In this document: positions 48,425 to 56,807 of the stretch, piece by piece | Layout: every line of letters starts with the position of its first letter | How positions within the stretch are numbered: the stretch's first letter is position 1 | From: an uncultured Christensenella sp. | Lineage (GTDB): Bacteria; Bacillota; Clostridia; Christensenellales; Pumilibacteraceae | NCBI GenBank assembly: GCA_949948895.1 | Contig: CATLHE010000003.1 | Span: 62,001 to 126,000 of the forward strand | Length of the DNA stretch: 64,000 bases | Direction: 5' to 3' | The notes under the pieces: model-generated | The model's database searches: none | What the model saw: only the letters and a program-made list of their open reading frames with translations | Told to the model about the DNA's origin: nothing | Position numbers and translations under genes: made by a program

Positions 48425-51400
48425 ATGAAAAAAATCGGAAATTCCAAAAAAATCGGGCTCGCAGTCACTTCGGTGTTTGCTTGCACGGCGCTACTTTCCA
48501 CGGGCATTGCGGCGGCAACGCCGTTTAACGTCGCGGCTGCATCCGACGCTACGCCTACCAAGGTCGAGCTTTTTGACGGTATAACCGTTCAAGATAAGTG
48601 CAGCTACGGCGATCCCATCAAGGTCCCCGTAGTAAGCGGCAGCACCGTTACGGTAACAACGCCCAACGGCACGAGCGCAGACCTCGGCAGCGAGACCGAC
48701 GGAGCGTACTCGGTAACCGCCAATCAGATCGGCAATTACACCGTGACGTATTCCGCGGCAAGCGGCGAGAAGTACGACTTTAACGTCTACGTCACGCTCG
48801 ACGAGGATTATTTCCTCAAGGTCGACTATAACGGCGCGGACATCCCCACGTATATTCAAAACGGCGGCTCTTTCGAACTTCCCGATGCGTCCATCGTATA
48901 TTACGACGAGAATAAAGTTTTGCGCAGTTACGGCGCGGTAACGCCCGAAATAACCGACTCTCTCGGCAATACGTACGAGGTGGGCGACACCGTTACCGCT
49001 TCTCAAAACGGCAAACTGTATATTACGTATTCCGTAGCGGTGGGAACCGACGGACTTAAATATCTTTCCAAGACGTTTACGGTCAACGTGCAGTCGTCGT
49101 TTAACGACACTGTCGCGCCGTCGCTCGCCGTATCCGGTATATCGAGCGAATATTCGGTAAACCGCGCGGTCACGCTTCCCAAAGCGACCGTTTCGGACAG
49201 CTTCGACGACAACGTAAAAGTTTCCATAACCGTGCTCGATCCCGACGGCGAGGCGGTCCGTCTTACCGATATCGACCGTTACGGCTATTCGTATCAAGAT
49301 CAAGCCAAGCTCGACGAGGACGAAGAAGCGGGCGAGGCCAACGAAAAAGATTGGAACTACCCGTACGTCAAGTTCGACAACGATCAGGCGATGACGTTCT
49401 ATCCCGTAAAGGAAGGTACGTACACAATTACGTACGTTGCCGAGGACGACGCGGGCAATAAATCCGTGACCAAATCGTTCCGTCCCGTAGTAAAGGATTC
49501 GTACGCGCCGCAGTTCGAAGAAATAGCGGAGTATCAGATACCCTCTACTTGGGGTCTCAACGTTTCCAATAAGGACGGTTTGCAAGAAGATCTGTCGGGC
49601 AAAATAACCATGCCCATTCCCGTACTTGTCGATAATAAGGATCACATGTATCCCGACGAGGCGGTCGAAAACGACAGCGATCTTATCTCGCTGTACTTCC
49701 GCGTGACCGACGCCGATTATTCGCGCACAATCGTAGAGTTTAAAAACATCCTTTCCGACGGCGACGACAGCAAGTACACGAGTAAAGCCGATGCATCGTC
49801 GGGCAGTATCTACGGCACGGAAGGCACTCAGTATCCGTTTAATAAAGACAATGCGTTCGTATTCGATTTCGCGCTTTACGACAGAAAAGACGCCAAGGGC
49901 GAGACTGTCGATAAGGCGGGCACGTACACCGTGTACTACCGTGCAGAGGACAAAGCGGGCAACCGTTCGACCAAATCGTTTACCGTTACGCTCAACGACG
50001 ATTACACCGACGAAGCCGCGCCTTCGACTGCGGAAGTCACCGTTCCGTCGTATATCTCCGCTGCGGACGAGTTCCTGAACATCCCGACTCCTTCGGTCGC
50101 GGATGCTTCCGATAAAAATCCCAAAGTAGAATACAGACTGTATTCCGATAACGATAAAGCCGACGAAGAAGGCGGACGCTATATAACCGTTAAGGGCGGC
50201 GAGCGCGCCGAGATAGTCAACGACAACGGCTTGTGGCTCGTTATCGACAAAGACAAGGATTACGCGAAAAAGCTCGAGCTCAAGGGCAACCTGTATTTCT
50301 GCGTTACCGCTACCGACTCGGTCGGCAACGTAAAGACCAACTCCGAAGACAGCACGGTCACTTCGTTCGATATCGACAACTACAATACCTGCGAAGCCGC
50401 GGTAAAAGTAATTGCCGACAATAATACTCAGTCGTATGAGTACAAAGGCGATAACATCGCGTTCAAAACGGTAAAGGTCGAAGCCGACGGTACAAAGACC
50501 GAAACGGAAGTTTCCGGCACCAACAAGATATATGCAGACAGCACTATCAACGCCGGCGGGTTCGAAATCTCGGTGTCCGACGTGGATATGCGTAAATACA
50601 CCGGTTTCGAAGTAAGCGTTACCGACGAAAAGGGCAACGAGCAAAACGTCACGCTTGAAACGTTTACCGTATTCGACGACAGCACTGCGACCATCTATGT
50701 AAACAATATAACGTTTGTTCCGGGCGCGGCAGGCAAGCATTATCTTACGATTCGCGTGTTTGACGTAAACAATAAGAGCAGCGTATACGGCTACTCGTTC
50801 GATGTGGAAAAATCCACAAACTCGAGCGGTTCCACTCAATCGGCTACCGTCATATCTTCTACGGGCTCGGCGTACGTAAAGTACACGCTCCACAACGAAA
50901 AGATAGAAGATATAGGCAGCAGCGACAAAACGTACTTTGTTGCCCGCAAGATAAGCGGCGGCAAGTTCAGCCTTATGGGCAGTGAGCTTATCGCAAAGAC
51001 CCAAGGCTCGTACTCCATAACCGACGGATATATCGAAAGCTCTAAAGCCGTAGCAGGCGCCGACTTCGATACCGACGTTACGCCTTACGGCGCAAACAAC
51101 GGCAGATATACCGTAGATATCACCGACAAGGGCGCGCCCGTTATCGATATCCAAGGCGTTATGCCGACCTATGGCAAAAAGTCCACGACCGAAGAGCCCG
51201 CTACGATCGAGCTTCCCGCAATAGTTGCGTATGCGGAAAACGGCGCAGCCAAGGTGGAAGTTACCGTTAAAGACAGCTCCGGCTCCAAAGTAAAGGTCAA
51301 CAAAGACGATACGACCGGTAAGTACAGCTTTACGGCGACCAAAGACGGCGTTTATACCGTTACCGTTACCGCTACCCGCGCCGCGGCGTCGCCTGTCATC

Positions 51401-51856
51401 GCGACCTATCCCATCAACGTCGGCGACGTTGTCGGTCCCGAGTTCAGCGTCACCCCTCCGTCGAGCAGAATGAAAGTGGGCGATGCGTTCAACTTCAGCA
51501 CGATGACCCTTGCGGAAGGCGAGAGCGAGAGCGGCGTAAACATCACGAAACGCCTTATCGATCCGTCCAAGGAAGAAGTTGCCAGCGCGACCATATCCGG
51601 AACGTATAAGAGTTATTACAACAAGAACGGTTCGGATATAAAACTCGATAAGTCCGGCACGTACGAAGTAGTTTACACGGCTACCGACTCGGTAGGCAAC
51701 GTGACTACTCAACGCTTTACGATCAATGTTGCGGCAAGCGGTTCGAGCACGCCTACCACGTTTACCACTCTTTCGACGGTCCTGATCGTCGTGGCGGTAG
51801 TGCTTCTTGCGGGCGTCATAGTCTACGTCGTAAGATTCCGTAAAGTAAAAAAATAA
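48425..51856 (+). CDS. Large cell-surface protein with Ig-like/cadherin-like repeats and C-terminal TM
   Basis: Signal peptide; repeated YTVTYSA/YTITYVAEDDAGNKS/YTVYYRAEDKAGNRS; C-terminal TM + RKVKK. Confidence 0.85.
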   Translation: MKKIGNSKKIGLAVTSVFACTALLSTGIAAATPFNVAAASDATPTKVELFDGITVQDKCSYGDPIKVPVVSGSTVTVTTPNGTSADLGSETDGAYSVTANQIGNYTVTYSAASGEKYDFNVYVTLDEDYFLKVDYNGADIPTYIQNGGSFELPDASIVYYDENKVLRSYGAVTPEITDSLGNTYEVGDTVTASQNGKLYITYSVAVGTDGLKYLSKTFTVNVQSSFNDTVAPSLAVSGISSEYSVNRAVTLPKATVSDSFDDNVKVSITVLDPDGEAVRLTDIDRYGYSYQDQAKLDEDEEAGEANEKDWNYPYVKFDNDQAMTFYPVKEGTYTITYVAEDDAGNKSVTKSFRPVVKDSYAPQFEEIAEYQIPSTWGLNVSNKDGLQEDLSGKITMPIPVLVDNKDHMYPDEAVENDSDLISLYFRVTDADYSRTIVEFKNILSDGDDSKYTSKADASSGSIYGTEGTQYPFNKDNAFVFDFALYDRKDAKGETVDKAGTYTVYYRAEDKAGNRSTKSFTVTLNDDYTDEAAPSTAEVTVPSYISAADEFLNIPTPSVADASDKNPKVEYRLYSDNDKADEEGGRYITVKGGERAEIVNDNGLWLVIDKDKDYAKKLELKGNLYFCVTATDSVGNVKTNSEDSTVTSFDIDNYNTCEAAVKVIADNNTQSYEYKGDNIAFKTVKVEADGTKTETEVSGTNKIYADSTINAGGFEISVSDVDMRKYTGFEVSVTDEKGNEQNVTLETFTVFDDSTATIYVNNITFVPGAAGKHYLTIRVFDVNNKSSVYGYSFDVEKSTNSSGSTQSATVISSTGSAYVKYTLHNEKIEDIGSSDKTYFVARKISGGKFSLMGSELIAKTQGSYSITDGYIESSKAVAGADFDTDVTPYGANNGRYTVDITDKGAPVIDIQGVMPTYGKKSTTEEPATIELPAIVAYAENGAAKVEVTVKDSSGSKVKVNKDDTTGKYSFTATKDGVYTVTVTATRAAASPVIATYPINVGDVVGPEFSVTPPSSRMKVGDAFNFSTMTLAEGESESGVNITKRLIDPSKEEVASATISGTYKSYYNKNGSDIKLDKSGTYEVVYTATDSVGNVTTQRFTINVAASGSSTPTTFTTLSTVLIVVAVVLLAGVIVYVVRFRKVKK

Positions 51857-51864
51857 ATTATAGG

Positions 51865-51895
51865 TTATAAGCGGCGCAGTTGCCGCTTATAATTT
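51865..51895. terminator. Terminator
   Basis: TTATAAGCGGCgcagttGCCGCTTATAATTT. Confidence 0.75.
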
Positions 51896-51976
51896 TATGA
51901 GTTGCGAGCGGTAGTGCGAGTAAAGCCATACCGCTCGCGCCAATTAGATTGGCATAAGCAACGATAAGATAATAGC

Positions 51977-52144
51977 ATGTACGGTTTGTATTCAAAGCAA
52001 AACGCTCCGCGTACCTGTACGGCGAATGTTATTATGGCTTATGGTTGTTCAAAGGACAAGCGGCAGAGATATATCAAAAGAAATACATGCTTACGGTTTA
52101 CGGCAAGCGGAAATACCGACGAAAAGAATCGGCGGAAAGGCTAG
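51977..52144 (+). CDS. Putative 55-aa basic ORF
   Basis: MYGLYSKQNAPRTCTANVIMAYGCSKDKRQRYIKRNTCLRFTASGNTDEKNRRKG; weak RBS, may be chance. Confidence 0.25.
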   Translation: MYGLYSKQNAPRTCTANVIMAYGCSKDKRQRYIKRNTCLRFTASGNTDEKNRRKG

Positions 52145-52177
52145 CGTTAAGTTCGCTCGCAAGAGCGGGGAGAAATA

Positions 52178-53977
52178 ATGGAAAATGTCAGATATAACAT
52201 ATCTCCGTGTTCGGTAGAGGACGCGGAGACGTTCGTGGGAAAAATCGACGAAAGACTGTACAGTGAGCGCAGTCGCGTGCGTGCCGACGAACACTCGCAT
52301 TACGACAGATATGCGTTTATGAGAGGCGACAGCAAAGTTGCCGTAGTGTACGATACGTCGGCGCATGTGATTTCGATCACCGCGCCGCAGGACTATGCGG
52401 ACGAGCTTTTGGGCGTGTTCGGTACAGCGGGAAGAACGGTCAAACGCTCGACGGTGCCCGCGCATAACGGCTCTTTGCCTCGGCGCGCGCCGCAAGCGGA
52501 AGGCGGCTCGGCGCAGACGAGACGGACAACCGAGTACCCGACCCCGCCCGATACAAGGGCGAAAGTTTTTGTTTCGCCTACGGCTATCCGCCGTCGCCCC
52601 GAAACGCCTACGCCTACAGTCATTGCCACGTCAAAGGGCTTGGAAATATCGACGGACGAGATATTCCCGCCGCAACGCGCAAAAAAACGCGGCGAGCAGA
52701 ACAGAACGACGTACGACGGACGCACGATCAACGCATGCGGTACGGCAAGCGGCGAGCGCTCGGCGCAAAAATATACATCGGACGCATACTTTGCCGCTTC
52801 CGCTGTCGGTGCAAGTTCCGCCGCGGCGAGCGTAGGCAAAAAGCGCAAAGCGACGATTTCATTCGGCGATTGCGATGACGACGGATATTCGAGAGATAAG
52901 GGCAAAGGCTTTACGCGCGCGGCGTCGCCCGTCAGGAGCGGCACGGGACTATATGCCGATCTTGCGGCGCATAAGCAGGACGCTTCGCCGTCTTATGCCG
53001 AGCCCGATACACAGAAAAAGCGCAGGGGCAGACCGCGCAAGGACACTGCGGCAGCCGACGTAGTCCAGCCGCTCGCGTACAGAGAAGTGGCTGTGCCGAG
53101 TTCGGGCGGGAATCAAGCGCAGGTCGTACCCGAGTACAAAAACGGGTATTCGGTGCGGAATTTTCCCGAGGATAAGCTCGCGGCGCTTTTGAAGCGGCTC
53201 AAGGGCGTCGGGTATAAGGTCGATCCCGACGGCACAGAGTTCGCCGGCACTTCGCAAGAAGTAAAAATGTTCGCCGTTTCCGACGACAGCGGTTCGAGAG
53301 TGTTTTTGCGGTACGCCACCAAAAAGATGACCATTCAGCTTCAGGGCAAGCGCTCCGAACTCTTCGGCGAACTGCAATCGCAAGTCGGGCGTGACAGCGA
53401 CTATTCGTCGGCGCTCGAGGGCTATATCGAGTCCAATGACGGCGGCGCGAAAAAGGGCAAGGTATCGGACGTAGAGAATCGGCTCAAACGCAGGCTTCCC
53501 ACGGCATATGAGTTTTTGTCGGAGCAATCGCGTATAGATTTTTCTTACGGCATACACGACTTTTCTCAAGACATGCTCAGGCTATCCGATTACTCGGTGC
53601 TTTTGGTTCCGCCGTACAGGGGCTTGGAACGCTTTATATTCGACTTACAGCGCGCCGAGGACATCAAGGTCAAGATGATAGGTCAGGCGTACGACAAGGA
53701 CAACAACGGCAACTACGTGCTCAAAAACGGGTACAGACAGCGCATAGGCAGCGTGATATACTGCGAGGTAATGGTCGCGCTGTATACGGAATATTTTTCG
53801 CGGCGCAACTTTTTCGCGCACTCGGACAATTCGGACGACAGTCGGTCGCGCGCGATACCCGACCGCGCCGTTGCCAAGGGCATATTCGAGAATCTTTTGG
53901 ACGTTGTCGAGTACAATGCGAAAAAACTGAAAGAAATAGGGTTTTCGGTGGGCGATACCGATAAAACCAGAAAGTGA
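52178..53977 (+). CDS. RnlA-like HEPN ribonuclease candidate with AT-hook linker
   Basis: C-terminal LPTAYEFLSEQSRI...DYSVLLVPPYRGLERFIFDL...RRNFFAH (RNxxxH HEPN motif); KKRRGRPRKD AT-hook; SD GGGGAG. Confidence 0.7.
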   Translation: MENVRYNISPCSVEDAETFVGKIDERLYSERSRVRADEHSHYDRYAFMRGDSKVAVVYDTSAHVISITAPQDYADELLGVFGTAGRTVKRSTVPAHNGSLPRRAPQAEGGSAQTRRTTEYPTPPDTRAKVFVSPTAIRRRPETPTPTVIATSKGLEISTDEIFPPQRAKKRGEQNRTTYDGRTINACGTASGERSAQKYTSDAYFAASAVGASSAAASVGKKRKATISFGDCDDDGYSRDKGKGFTRAASPVRSGTGLYADLAAHKQDASPSYAEPDTQKKRRGRPRKDTAAADVVQPLAYREVAVPSSGGNQAQVVPEYKNGYSVRNFPEDKLAALLKRLKGVGYKVDPDGTEFAGTSQEVKMFAVSDDSGSRVFLRYATKKMTIQLQGKRSELFGELQSQVGRDSDYSSALEGYIESNDGGAKKGKVSDVENRLKRRLPTAYEFLSEQSRIDFSYGIHDFSQDMLRLSDYSVLLVPPYRGLERFIFDLQRAEDIKVKMIGQAYDKDNNGNYVLKNGYRQRIGSVIYCEVMVALYTEYFSRRNFFAHSDNSDDSRSRAIPDRAVAKGIFENLLDVVEYNAKKLKEIGFSVGDTDKTRK

Positions 53978-54044
53978 GATAGGCGCGTGGCTATTGCCGT
54001 AGCGCAAAACAGCAGAACAGAAAAACAAAAGGAGGCTGGGGCGT

Positions 54045-55655
54045 TTGCCTCGTACTATGTCAAAATTCATTTTCGTGACCGGCGGTGTTGTGTCGGGATT
54101 GGGTAAGGGAATAACGGCGGCAAGCCTTGCAATGCTCATCAAAGCGCAGGGCTATTCGGTGGATATAATCAAGTTCGATCCGTACTTTAACGTAGACTCG
54201 CTGTACTTGAGTCCTTATCAGCACGGCGAAGTCTTTGTCACCGACGACGGCGGCGAAGGCGACCTCGTTATCGGGCATTACGAGCGTTTCCTCGATCAGG
54301 ACCTATCCGAAAACAGCAATATCACGAGCGGTAAGATCTACTCGGCGGTCATCAGTCGCGAGCGCGAGGGCGGTTACGACGGCGAATCCGTTCAGGTAGT
54401 TCCGCACATAACCGACGAGATAAAGCGCACGCTGTATCGACTGAATAAGCCCGAGACCGACGTCGTCGTTTGCGAGATAGGCGGTGTGGTCGGCGATATA
54501 GAAAATCATCCGTACCTCGAAGCGATACGGCAGTGCCGCGGCGAGCTCGGCAGGGGCAACGCCGTGTACGTGCATATAACGTATGTGCCCATTATCGAAA
54601 TGAGCGGCGAGCACAAGACCAAGCCCACGCAAAACTCCGTCAAGGAATTGCAAAACATAGGTATCCAGCCCGATATCATCGTTTGCCGTTCGGACTTGCC
54701 GCTTGACGACAGCTCCAAGAAAAAGCTTTCAATGTTCTGTAATGTGGAGCGCAACTGCATTATCGAGAGCGTTACCACCGATAATCTTTACAGCGTTCCG
54801 CTCACGCTCAACGAGCAGCAGTTTTCGGATATCGCGCTTAAAAAGCTCAGATTGGAAGTTAAACAGCCCGACCTGTCCGCGTGGATCGATATGAACGCGC
54901 GCGCCGAAAAAGCGGCAAAAGACGACAAGCGTCTCAAAATCGCGATTGTAGGCAAGTATACCGAACGCGCGACGGCATATCGTTCTATCACCGATGCGGT
55001 CAATACCGCATGCCTGTTAAAAAATAAATCGGTCGATATCACGCTCCTTCCTAGCGAGGCGATAGAGACCGCGCCCGAAGATCTCAAAGGCTACGACGGC
55101 ATAATCGTAGCGCCCGGGTTCGGGCTTCGCGGGTTTGAAGGCAAGGTCGCGGCGTGCAAGTACGCGCGCGAGAACGACGTGCCTTGCCTCATGATAGGCT
55201 TGGGCGCGCAAGCGGGCGTTGTCGAGTTTTCGCGTAACGTGTGCACCATGTCGTCCGCGCAGTCGCAAGAGTTCGACGAGGAAACGCCGTATCCCGTAGT
55301 CGCGTATTCCGAGCCGAGAATGCTTAAAAAAGGCGCGTTCCCCACGATGATAACCGCGGGCACGCAACTCAGCAAGATATACGGTTACGGCACGGTAAAA
55401 GAGCGTCACCGTCACCGTTTCGACTTTAACGAAACGTACGAGCCCATGCTGCTCAAAAACGGCATGGTGTTCTCGGCACATTCCCCGACCGGCACGCCCG
55501 AAGCGTTTGAAATACCCACGAAAAGATTTTATATAGGCACGATATTCAACCCCGAATACCGCTCGCGCTTACTTACCACGCACCCGCTGTTTAGTGAATT
55601 TATAAAAGTCGCCTCGACCAAAAAACACGGCGCGGCAAACGACAAAAATAAATAA
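54045..55655 (+). CDS. pyrG: CTP synthase
   Basis: KFIFVTGGVVSGLGKGITAASL, KIDPY-type region, C-terminal glutaminase domain with MIGLGAQ and RSRLLTTHPLF. Confidence 0.96.
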   Translation: MPRTMSKFIFVTGGVVSGLGKGITAASLAMLIKAQGYSVDIIKFDPYFNVDSLYLSPYQHGEVFVTDDGGEGDLVIGHYERFLDQDLSENSNITSGKIYSAVISREREGGYDGESVQVVPHITDEIKRTLYRLNKPETDVVVCEIGGVVGDIENHPYLEAIRQCRGELGRGNAVYVHITYVPIIEMSGEHKTKPTQNSVKELQNIGIQPDIIVCRSDLPLDDSSKKKLSMFCNVERNCIIESVTTDNLYSVPLTLNEQQFSDIALKKLRLEVKQPDLSAWIDMNARAEKAAKDDKRLKIAIVGKYTERATAYRSITDAVNTACLLKNKSVDITLLPSEAIETAPEDLKGYDGIIVAPGFGLRGFEGKVAACKYARENDVPCLMIGLGAQAGVVEFSRNVCTMSSAQSQEFDEETPYPVVAYSEPRMLKKGAFPTMITAGTQLSKIYGYGTVKERHRHRFDFNETYEPMLLKNGMVFSAHSPTGTPEAFEIPTKRFYIGTIFNPEYRSRLLTTHPLFSEFIKVASTKKHGAANDKNK

Positions 55656-55670
55656 TCAGACGCAACATTA

Positions 55671-55700
55671 AAAGACCGATACGCTGTGTATCGGTCTTTT
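55671..55700. terminator. Terminator
   Basis: AAAAGACCGATACgctgtGTATCGGTCTTTT. Confidence 0.85.
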
Positions 55701-55747
55701 GCGTTGTGTATATCGAACGGTAAGGCGTGCGCTATTGTAATTGCGAA

Positions 55748-56299
55748 TCAAATAAAGCAGTATACCAAGTTTTTTAAAGCGAGCGCGATTAGTATGAGCC
55801 CGCCTATGGTTTTTACGCGTTCGGGCTTGGCTATGCGCTTACCGATAGCTGCCGCGCAGGATATGCCGATCATGCAGAGTGCGGCAGTTGTAAGACCTAT
55901 CGCCAGCCCGTCCACCCAGAGCGGGAGCGGCATAAGCGACAGAGTGAGCCCGCACGCCAATGCGTCTATGCTAGTTGCTATCGCTTGAAACGCGACGGTC
56001 TTGACGCCGAGTCGGGACTTTTTGCGCTCGCTCTTGTCGAACCCGTCGATAAGCATCAAAACGCCCACGACAAATAGCGTGGCGAAAGCGACGTAGTTTT
56101 TCGCATTGATAAAGCCGAGGAGTTTGTCTCCGATAAGCGCGCCGATAACGGGCATTATGCCTTGCGCCGCGCCGAAAGAGATCGCTATGGCAATGCGTTT
56201 AGCCGGCTTGGGACGATAGGCGAGCCCGTCGCATACTGCGGTAACAAACGCGTCGGCGGCAAGCGAAAGAGATAAACATATCAGCGTTAAAACGTCCAT
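55748..56299 (-). CDS. mntP: Manganese efflux pump MntP
   Basis: LSLAADAFVTAVCDGLAY...ISFGAAQGIMPVIGALIG, IDALACGLTLSLM. Confidence 0.9.
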   Translation of the reverse strand: MDVLTLICLSLSLAADAFVTAVCDGLAYRPKPAKRIAIAISFGAAQGIMPVIGALIGDKLLGFINAKNYVAFATLFVVGVLMLIDGFDKSERKKSRLGVKTVAFQAIATSIDALACGLTLSLMPLPLWVDGLAIGLTTAALCMIGISCAAAIGKRIAKPERVKTIGGLILIALALKNLVYCFI

Positions 56300-56383
56300 G
56301 CCAATATGTATATGTTTGTCCGCTAAAGTTTAGTAGCGTACATATACGATGTTGTGGGCGTTGTCATATAAATAGCGTTACAC

Positions 56384-56807
56384 TATCAAAACCGTGTTTG
56401 GTCGGGGTGTAACAAAATAATATCACAAACGCAAATACACGACAGAAATCCAAACCGTGTTTGGTCGGGCGTAGCGTAAAACAAACTATCTATGCAAACA
56501 CACGACAGACGTCAAGCCTTTGGCTTGCGGAGCGCAGTGGGCTGCGCTCTCTACGAATAGATGACGAGTGGTTTATCTTTTCCGTTCTGCGGCGGATCGC
56601 CTAGATTCTTCGCCTGCGGCTCAGAATGACAGTAAATGATATGCGACGCTTTTATTCGGGTGCAACCAAATAATATCACAAACGTAAACACACGACAGAC
56701 GCCAAGCCTTTGGCTTGCGACAAAAATCCAAACCGTGTTTGGTCGGGTGAAACCTAAAACAAATTACTAATGCAAACACACGACATACGTCAAACATTTG
56801 GTTGGGG
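56384..56807. repeat. Second mosaic of the interspersed repeat family
   Basis: CCAAACCGTGTTTGGTCGGG (x3), CACACGACAGACGYCAAGCCTTTGGCTTG (x2), GCGGCGGATCGCCTAGATTCTTCG...CTCAGAATGACA. Confidence 0.78.

Noticed and set aside
48491-51712. 1073-aa antisense ORF opposite the surface protein (also 753 aa at 41008-43269, 789 aa at 37200-39569, 510 aa at 26215-27747)
   Set aside because: Shadow ORFs: opposite genes with clear family motifs, low-complexity composition and no RBS or family motifs of their own; caused by codon bias avoiding reverse-strand stops.
56300-56345. yybP-ykoY manganese riboswitch upstream of mntP
   Set aside because: No GGGGAGUA/UACUACC-type conserved loops were visible upstream of the minus-strand start.
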